From NCBI GenBank assembly GCA_022316685.1, contig JAKJHU010000057.1:124001-188000 (forward strand): a stretch of DNA of 64,000 nucleotides, written 5' to 3'. This document shows positions 24,892-37,855 of this stretch, piece by piece (the stretch's first letter is position 1; every line of letters begins with the position of its first letter). The position numbers and the translations under genes were made by a program. Below the pieces are notes generated by a model. That model did not search any database and was not told the origin of the DNA. It was given only the letters and a program-made list of their open reading frames with translations. Origin of the DNA: Progne subis subis. Lineage: Eukaryota > Chordata > Aves > Passeriformes > Hirundinidae.

Positions 24892-27125
24892 GAATGAAAG
24901 GATGAATTAAAATACTCCCAAACCATCTACCCAGTTCACAGAAATATTAAGCAATGGACCCAAATGTGTGACAGGATGGGAATCTGTTCTCTCTGGGATT
25001 TCACAAGGGCATAGGGAGTCACATGTAGTCACAGTGGTATGTTTTCTCGTAAAACTAGTGAGTCATTGCAAACAAAATGATTTCAAGGAAGGGTCATAGT
25101 TTTAAAATTGTTTGATTTAGAAAGTAGTGGGAAAATTTTTTAATTTTTGAAGGACTTGTGTCAGCATTTTCTATGGAAAGCAAAAATTGTTTTAAGTGAC
25201 ATTTTTCTTTGAAACTCAGGCTAACTCAATACAAGCTTAAATGTCTAAATAGGAAATATTGGTATTTTGAAATTAGTAAGGACATATTTGATTTTGTCAC
25301 ATTTTATTTTCAATTTTGTGAATTTTGATATCTCATATTTTTTTAACACACGGGAGCCTTTCTTGACTTGTTCATGGTTATACAGAATCTGAGAGAAATT
25401 AATTTGGAGTAAACATTCAAAATGTTATTAACCTGGCTGTACTTTGAGTGAGGTCTCCTATGACTGACCACAAAGTAACAGACTTTTGTTATTCATGTTG
25501 TCTGCCTCTTTCCTGGCTTGTCTCTGAGATAGCCCATGTCTCATGCACGCATTGTTACCCAGCCCTCAATGATATTTTGGAAAAAATGAATTCTCAATGT
25601 ATCCTTTTGTAGAGTTCTGAACATCCTGGACTTGTTACATCATCTCTTGGTTAGCAGAAGCTGAGAAGATGCTGTCCAGCTCTCTTGCTTTCACTAGATA
25701 AGCATCTGTTTTGGGAGATGAAACAGGAAGGTGTCATGTATATTGAGTAGTAGGTAGTCTAAGAAAAGGTTGGGTTTAACTGTCTTGAAACGCATATAAA
25801 TATTAAAAAATATGTTTAAAATGAGAAAAAAATGCACCTGTTATGTGCCAGTGTTCTCACAGTCTAACCTGGCAATTTTTAATATTTTACTTCTCTGCTT
25901 GCTCGTAACTGGTAATCACTCAAACTTGTATTGCAGTGCCGGTATAAAGCAAAATAAGCTGTGTGCAGGTCCAGTGACCTCACTGGTAACTGGTGTTCTA
26001 GCTGAAGTGCAACACACTCTCATGACCTGGGCAATATCCAATTTCACTGTATATTTTGCAATCCTTTTTATAGCCCATCACTTTGGTTTTACTAATCTTA
26101 TTTCGATTTCCATGCTGTAAATCCACAGGAAGGTGGGGCTGTGTTTTCAGGAGGTTGTTGTCTGGGAGTTTTCCCATGCCACAGGAAAGTCCAAACCTCT
26201 GACCCAGTCACAGCATACTTGTGGTGGGAGCTGTGTATGACTGTGGTTTGTGACCAGGACAAAACTCACCCTAAATCCCACAGGCAGCTTAAACTTCAGG
26301 GTATTGAATTCCATTTTGGACAAGCCTCATTTAAATTTTGATTTCCAAAGCTGTAGGATGACCGAAGTGTGTCGGGCTACAAGAGGGCATGACACCCCTG
26401 CCTGACAGTCCCTCAACAAGAAGCACCATGCCCAGAAGTAAAGGTACTCAAGTGTTCCTCTAGCTATGAACTATGAGGCCAGCAAAGCCAGGTGTTAAAT
26501 CCTGGACACATCCAGCCCTGTTCTGTAGAATGTCTAGTTTTGACTTTAAAACTACCTTAGTGAAGCAAGAAGTGTTTTATAATTTGCAGCTAAAATTGTG
26601 CCAGCTAGAACTCTCATTTATTTACCTTCTATGTAACGGTGAGGCCATGTGAATAATAAAGGGTAAGAAAATCCTCGTTATAGGAATTATTTGTATAGCT
26701 CATTCTATTAATTTCCCCAACAAGGATAAGGTAAGAATCATCCTCTTGTGACAGCTGTGACTAAGAGGACTGATTTGTTGCAATGTCTGAGCTGCTTTGC
26801 AGGTACCACAGCAAACCAGAACGATTTAGTAGCCTCTGGTAATATTCAGCCTTTTCTTCAATGACCTTCTTTCGAGAAAATCAGGATTTCTGACTGCACA
26901 TTCTCATGTTTGAAAAATCCAGACTAATAGGTTTTTAAACCCCCAAATGTTGTTATTTTTGTTATAATATTCATTAAAGAATGGCTTGAGGTTTTTTTAT
27001 AATTATACTGTTATTAATCTTCCAACTTTTACATGATTTTATTGTTCTCTAATCAACCAAGCTTATAATTCTATTGCTCTATTTGTGGTTGGCCAGGCAT
27101 GACACATTGGACCACACTAACTTGA

Positions 27126-27142
27126 TTTTTTTTTTTTTTTTC
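27126..27142 (+). repeat. poly-T tract (17 nt)
   Basis: Homopolymer of T in AT-rich unique DNA. Confidence 0.85.
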
Positions 27143-27479
27143 CATTCTGTTATTAATGGTCTAGTGATTTTTTTCTTTTAACAGCAGAAATCCTACAGCA
27201 TCTTGTAGTTGACTCTTAAAGTACAGAGGAGAATTAGTATGTGGTAGTAAAGTTCCAGCCTCTTGCAAAAACAAGAATATGAAATAATGAAGGAAAACTA
27301 GTGTTCCTTACTGACAGTCTTTTAAAACATGGAGTGAAATAATTGTTAAAAAAATGAAGGAAAGTGAATAAATTCGTGGTTGGTATTTAAATATGCTTGC
27401 CTAAGGAATGACTATATGCAGTTTAATGCGATTATATTAATGATAATGAACGTTCCTATTATTGCCATGATGACAGTAC

Positions 27480-28200
27480 ACATTCTGAGGCGGGCTGAAG
27501 TTCTCAAGAACTTCCTTTTGTGATTTTCACTTTAGAGAACACCGGTGCTAGCGTAGCAGTCAAATTTGCAGCGGCGACAATGCAGCTGGACATTTTCGAC
27601 ATCAGTGTAAATGCCTGTTACCTCCGATAACCTGTTTTTAGGGGCTCCCGAAATTGCAGGGTTCTGCAGTCACACAGAACCCCCTAGAGGCCGCTGAACA
27701 CATTATCACGGGTGGTGGTGGGTGCTTAAAAAATCAGTTGCTTCCAATTGTCGTAAGAATTTAACATCCTGTTTTTGTCTTTCTACAGCCTCGGTTCTCT
27801 CAGTAGTTCCAAAGCTGCATTCCTGCATGTTTTTAACAGGATGCAACTGCCATTTCCTTATTTTGTATGGCTATTTTTATTAGATCACCATTACTTTACG
27901 TTATGATTGATTGAAGGCTAAAACTCAGCTATTCATTTGATGTTCGTATGATCAAAAATATTTCTTTGAAGTTAAAATTATTCTAAAAACAATATTTCCC
28001 CTCAGTTTTGAGCACAGTTTGCTAAATTAATGAGCAGCCGTTGTAGTAGAGAAGAGTGCTGTGTCCTGTTTATGCACAATCTGCATTGCTTCGCGTGAAT
28101 TGAGCTCACGTTAGAAAGGGATGAAATCACTTGAAATTGTGTAAAAAAATTTTGCTTTGTTAAAAAGACGTGCTTGCTTTAAAGACTACATAATGCATTG
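27480..28200. promoter_or_regulatory. Candidate conserved noncoding element
   Basis: Unique DNA with undecayed CpGs (about nine in 27540-27720) inside an AT-rich region, no microsatellites, and developmental-type motifs such as TGATTGATTG at 27904-27913 (a PBX/HOX-like site) and AATTAATGAGC near 28024. No sustained open frame. The texture resembles vertebrate developmental enhancers, but conservation cannot be seen from one sequence. Confidence 0.35.
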
Positions 28201-28686
28201 TATGCACACCTCATTTATTACTCCATGCTTTTCTGCTGCTGTAAAACTGCTGTCAAAACAGGTCATGCTAGCAAAAATTTTCTCAGTTTCTTGGTAAAGC
28301 TAAATAAAATCAAATATAAAGTCTGTGATACATTAAATCACAAATATAAATATATTCTTTACAGCCAGCTGTTATGTCTAAATGTGCACATTTTAAAATG
28401 GAAACATTCATCCAACATGCTGATTAGCAATTTCAGTTCTGAAAAGCCTGATTACATTTAAGCTGCAAGAGATTAAAATGACTAAACAGATAATGTTAAT
28501 AGTTCATCTTCCTTGATGGGTTTATATGTTTAAAATCACAAAAGTTACACCAGAACTCGCATAGTGTACTCACCAGAAATAGTGCACTTGTAATGTCTCT
28601 CACTGCAATTTGTAATCTCTTATGGCCACTGTTTGAAGGAAAGCTTCTGGCTGAGAATGCCTGTCTGTGTTTCTTTTATGATATTT

Positions 28687-28703
28687 ACACACACACACAC
28701 ACA
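28687..28703. repeat. (AC)n microsatellite
   Basis: About eight and a half AC units. Confidence 0.9.
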
Positions 28704-29169
28704 TCCATATCTAATTTAAGCTACAAAACTACATAATAAATGGTTATACTAAAAATGCCTGAAAAGAATAATGAACAGTTATCTTAATTACTATTAGAAC
28801 TCTTAACTCCTGTAGAATATCATATTTGCTGTTAATAATTCATTCTTCAACTATTTTTTCTGCTATGTGAATGCAATTAATTAAAAGAAAAAACAAAGTC
28901 TGGGTTTGCATTTTGTCTAATCCAATCCTGGTTACGGCTTAATTCTCCCATTTTTGTTATCTATTTCTTATACATTTGAACATGCAAATGCAGAGGTAAA
29001 AATATTGCTAGCTTTTTTTTTAATACGTTGGCAATCAGTGGTTCAAAAGTTCATGCAATACCATATGTCCTAAGAATATTTATCTAAATCTAAAATAATA
29101 TGGAACTGTCAAATAGGATCCTACACGGTAACAAATGATGGAATGCAGGGGAACTCTTAGATTTAGCCC

Positions 29170-29191
29170 TTTTTTTTTTTTTTTTTTTTTT
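29170..29191 (+). repeat. poly-T tract (22 nt)
   Basis: Homopolymer of T, flanked by CCC on the left and GG on the right. Confidence 0.9.
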
Positions 29192-30597
29192 GGTCCTACA
29201 AGCTAATGCAATAAGACCAATAATAAAAGGTTGTGTAGTAGGCCAAAAGTCTGTGACAGATAAAAAAGAAATGTTGGAAACCGATGAAGCTTTTGCACAA
29301 TTAGATTTTTTGAGGCAGTGCTGTAAGGATTGTCCAGGGCCTGTTCAGTTCTGATTGATGGTAAAATCATAACTACATCATATTAGCTGTAGAGTTCACT
29401 GACAGGTTACTGCAGATTAATATTGCTACTGCTGCTCACTTACCATCAAACTGGTGGAAATATGAATTGAGCTGCTCCTACAACAAACCCTGCATATTAA
29501 GAGGTAGGGTGCTTTACTGAGCCATCTCCATTCTGTCCTTAGGGAAGGGGATGAGAACAACATTTATCTCCCAGGTATGCAGATATATAATAACATACTA
29601 ATTAGTTTTTCCAGGGGACTTTGATGATGCTGACCACTTAGCAATCACCCACACTTAGTGTTGCTTTGAGGTTTAGTTTATGATTTAAATGATATTTACA
29701 AATTATAACGAATTGTATTTTTCAGTGATTGAAATATTTATTCTCAAGCAAAAAGCGATAGCATGTAATAGATACACGCTTGTTGGGGAAGATGAAATAA
29801 GAGGTATTTTTAGCGCCCAGGCTGAGGGAGATTCTGCACCCCTTCAGTCCTGGCTGAAGAGACGAGGCTGGGGTGAACTGGAAGGCAGCCCAAGGTGCCT
29901 GGTCCTGGTTGTGAAGTGAAGCCATGGTAGAGGCACCATTCTGCGGGTCTGAAGTCACAAAGAGCCCTCTGGTTTTTGTTTCTTTCTCTGTTGATATCGG
30001 GACTTTATTCTGCAGGATCTCCTCTCACCTGGCACCTCTGACACTCTCCCAATACCAACTGATATTTCCTCTCTGCCTCATAGGCCTTGAGAGGTGAACT
30101 CTTTTTCCTTGGAAGAAACCCCAAATCTGGCCATGTCTTCTGCACACCACGTAGGTGTTTCCCTCCCTTTCCCATTGCCAATGATTGTGACAAGTACTGG
30201 CTCTCACCATCTCAGATGTGACCAAAGCTTACTGACATCCCCTGGGAGGCACCTCCCACCTGCTCCTATCCCAGCTGCTCCACATATTTCATAAAAGTCT
30301 GCCTTAATCCATCTATTTCTTGCCTCATGGGCCAACACCATATCAGAATGCCTTTGGCTAGTGAAAAATTGCATTTCCATAGAAACCAAAAAGTTTAGAA
30401 AGTCCACTTGGTTCTGCAAAGGGGCAGCTAGAGGAAAAGTACTGCTGGTGGGTAGTTGCAGAGGAAGTGAGGTACCTATTGTTGGAGCTGGCAACCATGG
30501 AAAACATTGGGGCACCAGTTGCCCAAAGCAGCATTTACTTCTGCCCTCTGCTTTGAGCTTTGAACCTCGCTTCTCCCCTGATCTCCTTACCAAGCTC

Positions 30598-30650
30598 CTC
30601 TGCCTCAGTTCTCAGTTTTACCATCTGCAAAGTGAGAATAATGCTGCCAG
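30598..30650 (-). mobile_element. MIR-like SINE scrap, antisense
   Basis: TCTGCCTCAG, TTCTCAGTTTTACCATCTGC and AAAGTGAGAATAATGCTGCC follow the well-known reverse complement of the MIR core/3' region (CCTCAGTTTCC, CATCTGTAAAATG, GGATAATAAT). Only about 50 bp are recognisable, which is typical for such an old SINE in a bird-like genome. Confidence 0.5.
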
Positions 30651-30844
30651 GAAGATGGCAAGGAGAAATTTGTTAGCGCTTTCTGGGATTCGGAACAGGA
30701 AATGTACCACCAAAGTGCACAGGTTTACAAAAACAGCTCCCCATGCGTAACGTAATAGCATTTGTGATTTTAAAAATGTAGGCATGAATCTTAAATGCAA
30801 ATCTCAGCTGAGTTAAATGTATTTTTTGTCAAGGAGACATTGTA

Positions 30845-30885
30845 TTTTTTTTTCTGTTGTTTTTTTTTTTTTTTTTTTTTTTTTT
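30845..30885 (+). repeat. Interrupted poly-T tract
   Basis: T9, a short CTGTTG interruption, then T26 (30860-30885). Confidence 0.9.
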
Positions 30886-31020
30886 GATAGCTACTCTGTG
30901 ATTCATGAGTCAACATGCTGTACAAATACCAGAAGGCATAAGTGAATTATAGACATTTCTCAGGAGTGGCACAGCAGTTCTCCATTACCCAATTCAGTTA
31001 AAATATCCTATTTATCATAC

Positions 31021-31049
31021 TTTTTTTTCTTTTCTTTTTTTTTTTTTTT
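31021..31049 (+). repeat. T-rich tract with two C interruptions
   Basis: T8, C, T4, C, then T15. Simple repeat. Confidence 0.9.
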
Positions 31050-33960
31050 AAATGGATGAATCCTGCAGTTTTTAGTTAAGTGAAAAATCTGTGTGAGGGA
31101 TCATGCTCTTTGGCTGGAAATGAGTTTGGATAAGAATTGCAGCTTATGTTATAAAAACAATTTAAGAAAATGATATATAATAGTCTCACTGTAAATTATA
31201 CATCTTCAGTGGCATTTAATAGCCTGTCATTCTATCAGTTGCACATTTATTTTATAAGACACTTTAATTCTTATATCTATGTAGTTTTAGATATTATTTC
31301 CCCTTGACAGAAATAACATTTAAGTTAAAGTATACCAGTCTTCTAGAAAAGTTTTGAACGTGTTTGTCTGAGGGTATTGGGGGTTGGCAAATTTGTGATG
31401 AGACACTGTTCATTGAAAAATACCTGTCTGTCAATATGAAAAATGCTTTGTGGGTATGCAAAATCTTTCAGTGAATAAAGCCAGGTACAGAACAGAATTG
31501 CTGCTTCAGCCCAAAAAGAAGCCGGTGTGAGACCAGGAGCTGCCGTATCTCCCCGTCACATGTGGAAGACCCAGGTTCAAGTTCCTCTAGGAATTTGGAC
31601 CGGGGCTTTTTGCTGTCAGGTGGGTGCCCTGACAATAAGCCAGGGTTAGATCTCATGTGTTGATGGGTTTTTTAAAAAAAGTCAGACTTTCTGTTTTTCT
31701 TTCCAGGGCAACATGAGTATTATTTGGGGACTTCGAAATCTTCCAGGAGAGATAAAGCTGTTTCTTTGAAATCACTTCTCTGCAGTCCCTGTTTTCAAAA
31801 ACTTTTAGGAGACTGGATGAGCAGAGTCCCTTACAAGTTAAACGCATCACAGGGGAAAATTTATCCATGACATAAACTTGTTGACTTCCAAGTTGGTCTT
31901 ATTACCAGCAGGATTGAATTTATCCAGTAGACAGCACTTATGCAATAAAGAGCAACATCTTTAGTGAAGGAGAGGATCAGATGTCCATGTGGGACAGGGG
32001 GGAGGAGGACATATGGGGGTGAGCTGTAGAGAAGCAAGGGGAAGGCAGAAAGGAAAAGGTCATAGCGTGAAAGGGTGCTGTGAATTCCAGAAGTGTCTAA
32101 TTAGGTTTCTGGCTGTGGAATTTGCCTTTGCCCCAAGCCAAGAAGCCCAGCTGTTTTACAACAGGGCTTTTGCCTCCTAGCAATGACTGCAGACAATGTG
32201 TGACCTAAACTGCAAGTGTATTTATAAGGACAACTTCCTTCACTCTTCTCAACAAGATTCCATAAAATATGTTCAAATGTTATTTAGAAGGTTGCATAAC
32301 TGTTTCAGTTTTTTTATGCACTTTTCTTGCTTTTCTTGGGCATCTAAATACAAATTGGAAAAGTCCTAAAAAGAGGGGAATGACTTTCATTAAAGGCACC
32401 CTTCTGAACTTGTAGTCTATTGCATTATTTTAAAAAAGTGTCAGTCTTCAAAATTAAGTGTTTGATGGAATATTAAATTTGATGAATCATTGCCAGTTTC
32501 CATGTTTGTTAGCTTTTATATACCACATTAAAGCATTCATTAATGTCATACAACACTGCTTTGATTGAGTCCTAAAAGGTTAATGACTTGTTACAGGCTG
32601 GTATTCTGAGCTTTACTGTTTGCAGGCCAGTTGTGGTGAATGCAAAGTGCTTTGAAACTCTAACAAAGAGTAATCTTTCATTTTTGTGTTTCAAATCCAA
32701 AAAGTGTTCTCAACTGATCTGGATGTGCTACACAAACTAGCACCATTAGACTACACTTTTTTGTTTGTCTGTTTGTTTATTTTCTTTCCTTACAGGTCTT
32801 AACATTTAACAGTAAAAAGCTTCATATTCATAGGACTCCTCAGAGAAGGGTGGAGTAAGATACATACAGACCCCATGCTTGCTGTCCATCTACTCCTGCT
32901 GGTATCTTTAAGCTGCCTTGTCAGTCGATTTGGGAGGCTGCAGCTTAGTTTTCCCCATTTTGAAAGTGATGAGCCAGTCCAGACTTATTCCCTACTCTTA
33001 GATATGCCAAATATTTTAAAAATTATCAGAAGCTTTCCAAACCCAAGTTATTTTAGTGTAGCTGCTGTGGACACATCCTTGAGGTTACTCTTTGAACAAG
33101 TCAGAGTGCAGGTTGGAGATGCAATTAATATTTTGCCCAGTGCTCTCTTGGCAATGGCCACACTGGGTAGCCTGGTCAAGTACACACATTTTTATACATT
33201 TGAGAAAGTGTTGCCTTTATGTCACCTGAAAAATCCTTGGGTGAATGGCCAGTATGGGCTGCACAAAGAAGGAAATAACATTTTCAAAGTCTGTCCTCCT
33301 AACTACACTGTGTTCAGGTTTCATGATATTTGAACTCTCCTGAGATGGAAATAAGCTTCTTGACAAAGTCATGTGTGAAGTTAATTTTGCTTTAAGATGG
33401 TATTGAGGTTCTGCTCTGAGGGGAGTTGTTAGTAAAACAAATGACTCTAACTGTTTTAGTATGGAAGACAAATCAAAGCATTTCCATGAAGTAACAGGGG
33501 TGACCAGCTGTAACTTAACCATTTCCTGAGCAAATACAAGCTGCTCTATTGGATGGGGGATAGTTCCCATGTTAGCCATTGTATGGAGAAAAATAAAAGT
33601 TCATATAAAAGAGCCCACCAAGGGTTATATGGCTGCAATTGTTTCCAAACTGAAACAACTTAGTATCTGTTTATGATTGTCAGTATCATGTTATATTGTT
33701 CTTGTAGAATCCATAAAACATAAAAGTCTGCAGTATTGCCTCTAAACACCCAGCGGCTGCAGCCAGGAGACTTCAGAGCCAGTGTGTTTAAACAGAGGGA
33801 GGATAAAAAGAAAAAGTTAATAAAAAGTGGACCTTGATTTTATTTATAATTGTAATGTAATTTTGATGAAGTGCTTCACTTGAAGATAGAAGAGCAAAAA
33901 GCCAAGCCAGAGCTGATGAGATTAAGATACTTACACTTACATCCTTTAAATGTTGTTGTT

Positions 33961-33962
<2 letters not shown>
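31050..33962. other. Noncoding block with one noteworthy ORF
   Basis: No gene recognised. An ATG-initiated 152-codon frame at 32875-33333 starts with a hydrophobic, signal-peptide-like segment, is preceded by TTTTCTTTCCTTACAG (32780-32795) and followed by AATAAA (33592-33597), so the layout imitates a terminal exon. The ATG context is poor (C at -3), the minus strand is also open over part of the same interval (33217-33579), and the protein resembles nothing I know. I do not call it a gene. Confidence 0.45.

Positions 33963-34001
<39 letters not shown>
33963..34001 (+). repeat. poly-T tract (39 nt)
   Basis: The longest uninterrupted T homopolymer in the window, preceded by GTTGTTGTTGG. On the minus strand it could be a poly-A tail, but no element body is recognisable beside it. 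Confidence 0.9.
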
Positions 34002-37000
34002 CCAAGCACTGGAGATGAGAAGAAAGAAGCAATAAATCTGAATTCCAGCTTTTTCACCATGGCTCGTGTTTCCACAGTTCAGAATGGTGCCCATTAGTTT
34101 TCTGAGCCACTCAGATGTACAGCATGGTATCATATTAGCACCACTTATATGAGAATATTAATTTGAATTTCACAGTTACTTCCTTTGCATTGTGTATGGC
34201 AAGTGATGCAGAAAACAACTGGGCAAAGATGTGATTCTCCACACAACAGAACTATTCCTTGGAAGAAGCTACAAAACAATTCAGTGTCTTAGAGACAGTG
34301 ATTTTGTCACTCAATACAAATATAAACTATTCCCTTTTTTTCAGATAATGCCAGAGTGTTCCTGCTAATGAGATCATGTTTGAAAAACAATGCATACTTG
34401 GACATGAAAGCAAACTGATGGAAAGACAGAACATTAATTTCTTGATAAATCGGATTTATTTTCAAGCACTGTCATGCTGGCTAACTACAGTGGCTTTTTA
34501 TTTTCTGATTTTAGCAGTTCCAGATTTCTCTGTGTTATTTCTATTTCTGGCAGTCCAAACATTAAGGTTTAAACACATTTAGTGTAAGATACCATCTGCT
34601 CATGAGGTATACAGATAGCACGTGGGTATCTGCAGTCCACAAACGTTTCTGTAGGAACAGGACCATAATGACGACAAGACCACCACCACCACTAAGAGAG
34701 ACAGAGGGAAAGAAAAAAAGAATCCATCATCTGGTTAATCCTATCTTAAAAGATACTTCAAAGCAAATTATGCAGAATAGCTCTTATCAACTGCAGCTGC
34801 TTAGTAGGAATGTCATGTGAGCAACACAGTTTGTAGGATAATGGATTTCTGTCTAGCAGGAAGTCAAACGTGTGACGACTTCATGCAGATTCTGTTAGGA
34901 ATCATGTTGTTAATATTTCTTCCCATCCTGACAATGTCATAGAAAAACAATGAAAATTTTGTATTTGAAGCCCATATCAGATGACACAGCAAATGCAGAT
35001 GAGAGGAAGCTTTATTTCAAGGGCAGATTGCATTAGGAATGATTCCTTTTAGAGTTGTCCTTGCCAGAAGCAAAGCTCTTAGCTTTCCTGATTCAAAAAT
35101 AAGGGGCATATCTTCACATGGAGGAAGTGTCACTGTTCTCTAAAAGCCAACAGTGAGATGGTAATTTATGATTTGGCACACGTACTGATGAGTCTGATAG
35201 ATGAGTTTATATTGCTTGCTTATAAACAAACCCAGTTTGTTACAGTTCTCAAATTAGGACTCTATATACACACAGGCGCTCAGAAAATGAAAGAGAAAAA
35301 TAATCATACTTGCTGAACTTGAAAAACTCAGCACTTCCTATTTTAAACCAGTTGTTATGTCTCTCATAATAATTTCATATTTTATTATCCTTGCCTACAG
35401 TGGTCTTTTACCATGTCTATATAAACTTCATTTCTAATGGTCTCGAAGGACATGCTTGGTATTTCCAGAACAAAACAAAATTAAAACATACACCCAGAAA
35501 CCACACACATGCACACGCAGTCCCAAAGTACTATAATGCTTAAGGCTTGATTCAAAGCCCATGGAGGTTTCTCTGTGGGGTCTGGGCTATGCTGACTGAC
35601 AGATTGGTGCTGTGACATGCCGAACAGCAGCTGAGCCTCTTGCCTTCCCCCTGGCTCCTCTAGCCAGTGGCACTTGTGGGGTAATTCAGAGATGCTCAGC
35701 CTCTGTGGAGATGGTACTTTGTGTCAGCCTGAAACAGCCTCATCTGGCGACCATCGCTGGTGAAATACAGACCCCAGGGGGTAAAAACACTGCTCAGCCC
35801 AACAGCAGGCTTTAGAAAAAGGAAGACTAAAAATGACTTGTGTGGGGAGAAAAGCCATAGAAATTGTCTTAACTAATTGTTTGTTTTTATAAGCTTATGG
35901 AAAGGGAAGAAGTGATCCAACAATGCATGGGAAATGGCTAATGAATTTAAAGACTTGACAGTAGGAACTGTACTGAATTGTTGCAACTGGTTCTTATTTG
36001 TATTGCAGCAGGTTTTCCAGGGACAGTACAGGCATGAAGCACTTAGTCCACAGAGGTCCCAGTTTGAATTGGGATTCTGTCCCACTGCAGCAGGGGACGG
36101 GGTGCACACTGTGGCATGCACGCTCACAGGGCATGCACACGCACGCAGCTGTGCCGCTGTGTGCCTTGGCATGCAGATAATAAATAAGCAGGTATATCCT
36201 GCATTTGCATTTCCTTATGCACCGTCCCCAGCCATGCTACATGTATTACATATGCTTAGGTCACAGAAGGGTGAGGGACATAACTACTGGATCCCAAAGG
36301 ACAGGTGGAGCGAAGCCAGCATAATCTCTGCATCCAGCTCTTTACTATTATTCTCTGATCATGAAAAGCCCAGTGAACTTGGAACACACACTTCTATCCA
36401 ACAGCTGTTTGCATATCAGAGGCTAAAACTGTAAAGAAGATCTCAGAGAAAGACTTTTCATGCATGCTCATGTCCGTTTTCAGTCATGGCAGCAACTCTG
36501 AAAGACCAGCTGAAGTTTTCTGCTCAGGCTGCTGGAGGCTTTGGGCTGCAGCTTTCTTCCTATGTATGGATTGTCTACTCCCTGCCCCTTTCCTTTCTGT
36601 TTGCAGCTACCAGCACAAAGAAATTTCTATCTAGAAACTTAGATAGAACACTAGAATTGTATAAATGTTTAGTGCTATTAACTATAACAAGTAGCAAATA
36701 TCCTCATATATTCCTGTTCCTCCTCACTGGAGCTCTGACTATAAACTTTGGTGGTCTAAACTCAAAAGCATAGCCCTGGAATTGCACCCTATCTGTTTGC
36801 CCTTTTTGACATAAGACTTGTATTCTCTCCCCGCAGGCTGGTATCTTCCTTTTTTCTCTGTAGGAAACGAAGTGCTTCTGTTTTACAGATATCTTTCAGA
36901 CACGATTAAATTCACCTCAGAGGAATGGGATTTAACTGCAAGAAGGCCAACTGGTATTTTTAAACCATGCCCAAGAATCAATGCTTCATAAATAACAACT

Positions 37001-37384
37001 GGTGAGCCCATCACCATGTGCAGTTAGAATGCCACCAGATGAACTTCAAGGAAAAAGCATGTCTTTTTCACAATGTGTTTAAAGGACAGAAGGCATATAT
37101 TTTAGAAAGGATACCCTTTTCCTTTCCCCTCTCTGCTTCCTTTCCATAAATTTGTTCTTCTAAAGAGCTGTGTGAGTTTTAGTGAGAAAGGCACAGGAAT
37201 CTGTTATGTTGCCCTATAACAGCCCACTTATTTGTCTTTACTATTTTTCCACTGAGTTGTTTTTTTTAAATTCAATGTATTTTAAAGACTTTCATCTCAA
37301 TGTTTGCACAATTCTGTTTCTGCATCAGATGCAGATTTTCTGTTTGAGAGAAGGAATTTCTTTTGTAAAGATGCAGTCCTGATT
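34002..37384. other. AT-rich noncoding block
   Basis: No gene recognised. The longest frame, 166 codons on the + strand at 35934-36434, matches no family I know and is about as long as chance allows in 64 kb. A cluster of three GCATG motifs with an alternating purine-pyrimidine run lies at 36114-36175. Confidence 0.5.
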
Positions 37385-37855
37385 TAAAGACTCCAAATGA
37401 TCTACCACATCCTGTGGTAGGTTGTTCCAATGATTAATGGCCCATGCTAGAGAAAGTACGACAGCTTCTAACCATTGGATCTTATTGTGCCTTTTTCTGT
37501 TAGACTAAATAGCTGTTTGTTATCAGAAATCTCTTCCTTATGTAGATACCTGCAGACTTTGATTAAGTCACTTTTTAACTCTTTCTTGGATAACCTCAAC
37601 AAATTAAGGCATGTTTTCCTGACTCTTTTTTTCTTTGAATGTTGGGGTTTTTTTAACCTTTTTTTGTTTGTTTGTTTGTTTCATAGTGTACTTCAAGAAC
37701 CAACGCAATATTCCCATGGGCATTTTCACTAATGCTATTTTTGGGTATGGCAGCCCCTTCTGAAATCCAGTTAAGGCCGTGTATCTTCTTGCCTTCACAT
37801 CCTCCTCTGTATAATTGTATGATAAGCCTGTATTCCTTTGTTTAGTTACTGTGAT
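37385..37855 (-). mobile_element. Ancient CR1 LINE, antisense
   Basis: The + strand reads as the reverse complement of old CR1 ORF2: ATCTACCACATCCTGTGGTA, GTTGTTCCAATGATTAATGG, CTTCTAACCATTGGATCTTA, TGCCTTTTTCTGTTAGACTA, TTATCAGAAATCTCTTCCTT, ATGTAGATACCTGCAGACTT, GATTAAGTCACTTTTTAACT, TCTTGGATAACCTCAACAAA and TTAAGGCATGTTTTCCT. After an interruption by T/G-rich DNA (about 37628-37683), a weaker match resumes (ACGCAATATTCCCATGGG, TTTCACTAATGCTATTTTTG). There is no open frame. The preservation of domain order identifies it firmly although it is well diverged. Confidence 0.88.

Larger units (their letters stand above)
21241..27479. other. AT-rich noncoding block
   Basis: No gene recognised. 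Unique sequence with a TTTG repeat followed by T21 (24830-24891) and T17 (27126-27142). Open frames are under about 105 codons and do not suggest a family. Confidence 0.5.
28201..30596. other. AT-rich noncoding block
   Basis: No gene recognised. Contains an AC repeat (28687-28703) and a T22 tract (29170-29191). The stretch 29790-30590 is somewhat GC-richer, with overlapping short frames on both strands that I do not recognise. Confidence 0.5.

Noticed and set aside
31500..31620. CAGGTTCAAGTTCC, tRNA T-arm-like, with a nearby hairpin.
   Set aside because: No matching D-arm, anticodon arm or acceptor stem at the right distances.
35934..36434. 166-codon + strand frame, the longest ATG-initiated frame outside GC-rich DNA.
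   Set aside because: No recognisable domain, an average-looking composition and a length within chance expectation for 64 kb in six frames.
36486..36773. Frame beginning MAATLKDQLK, similar to the start of lactate dehydrogenase.
   Set aside because: Only about nine residues resemble LDH. The following residues show no NAD-binding GxGxxG or catalytic motifs, so it is a chance match.
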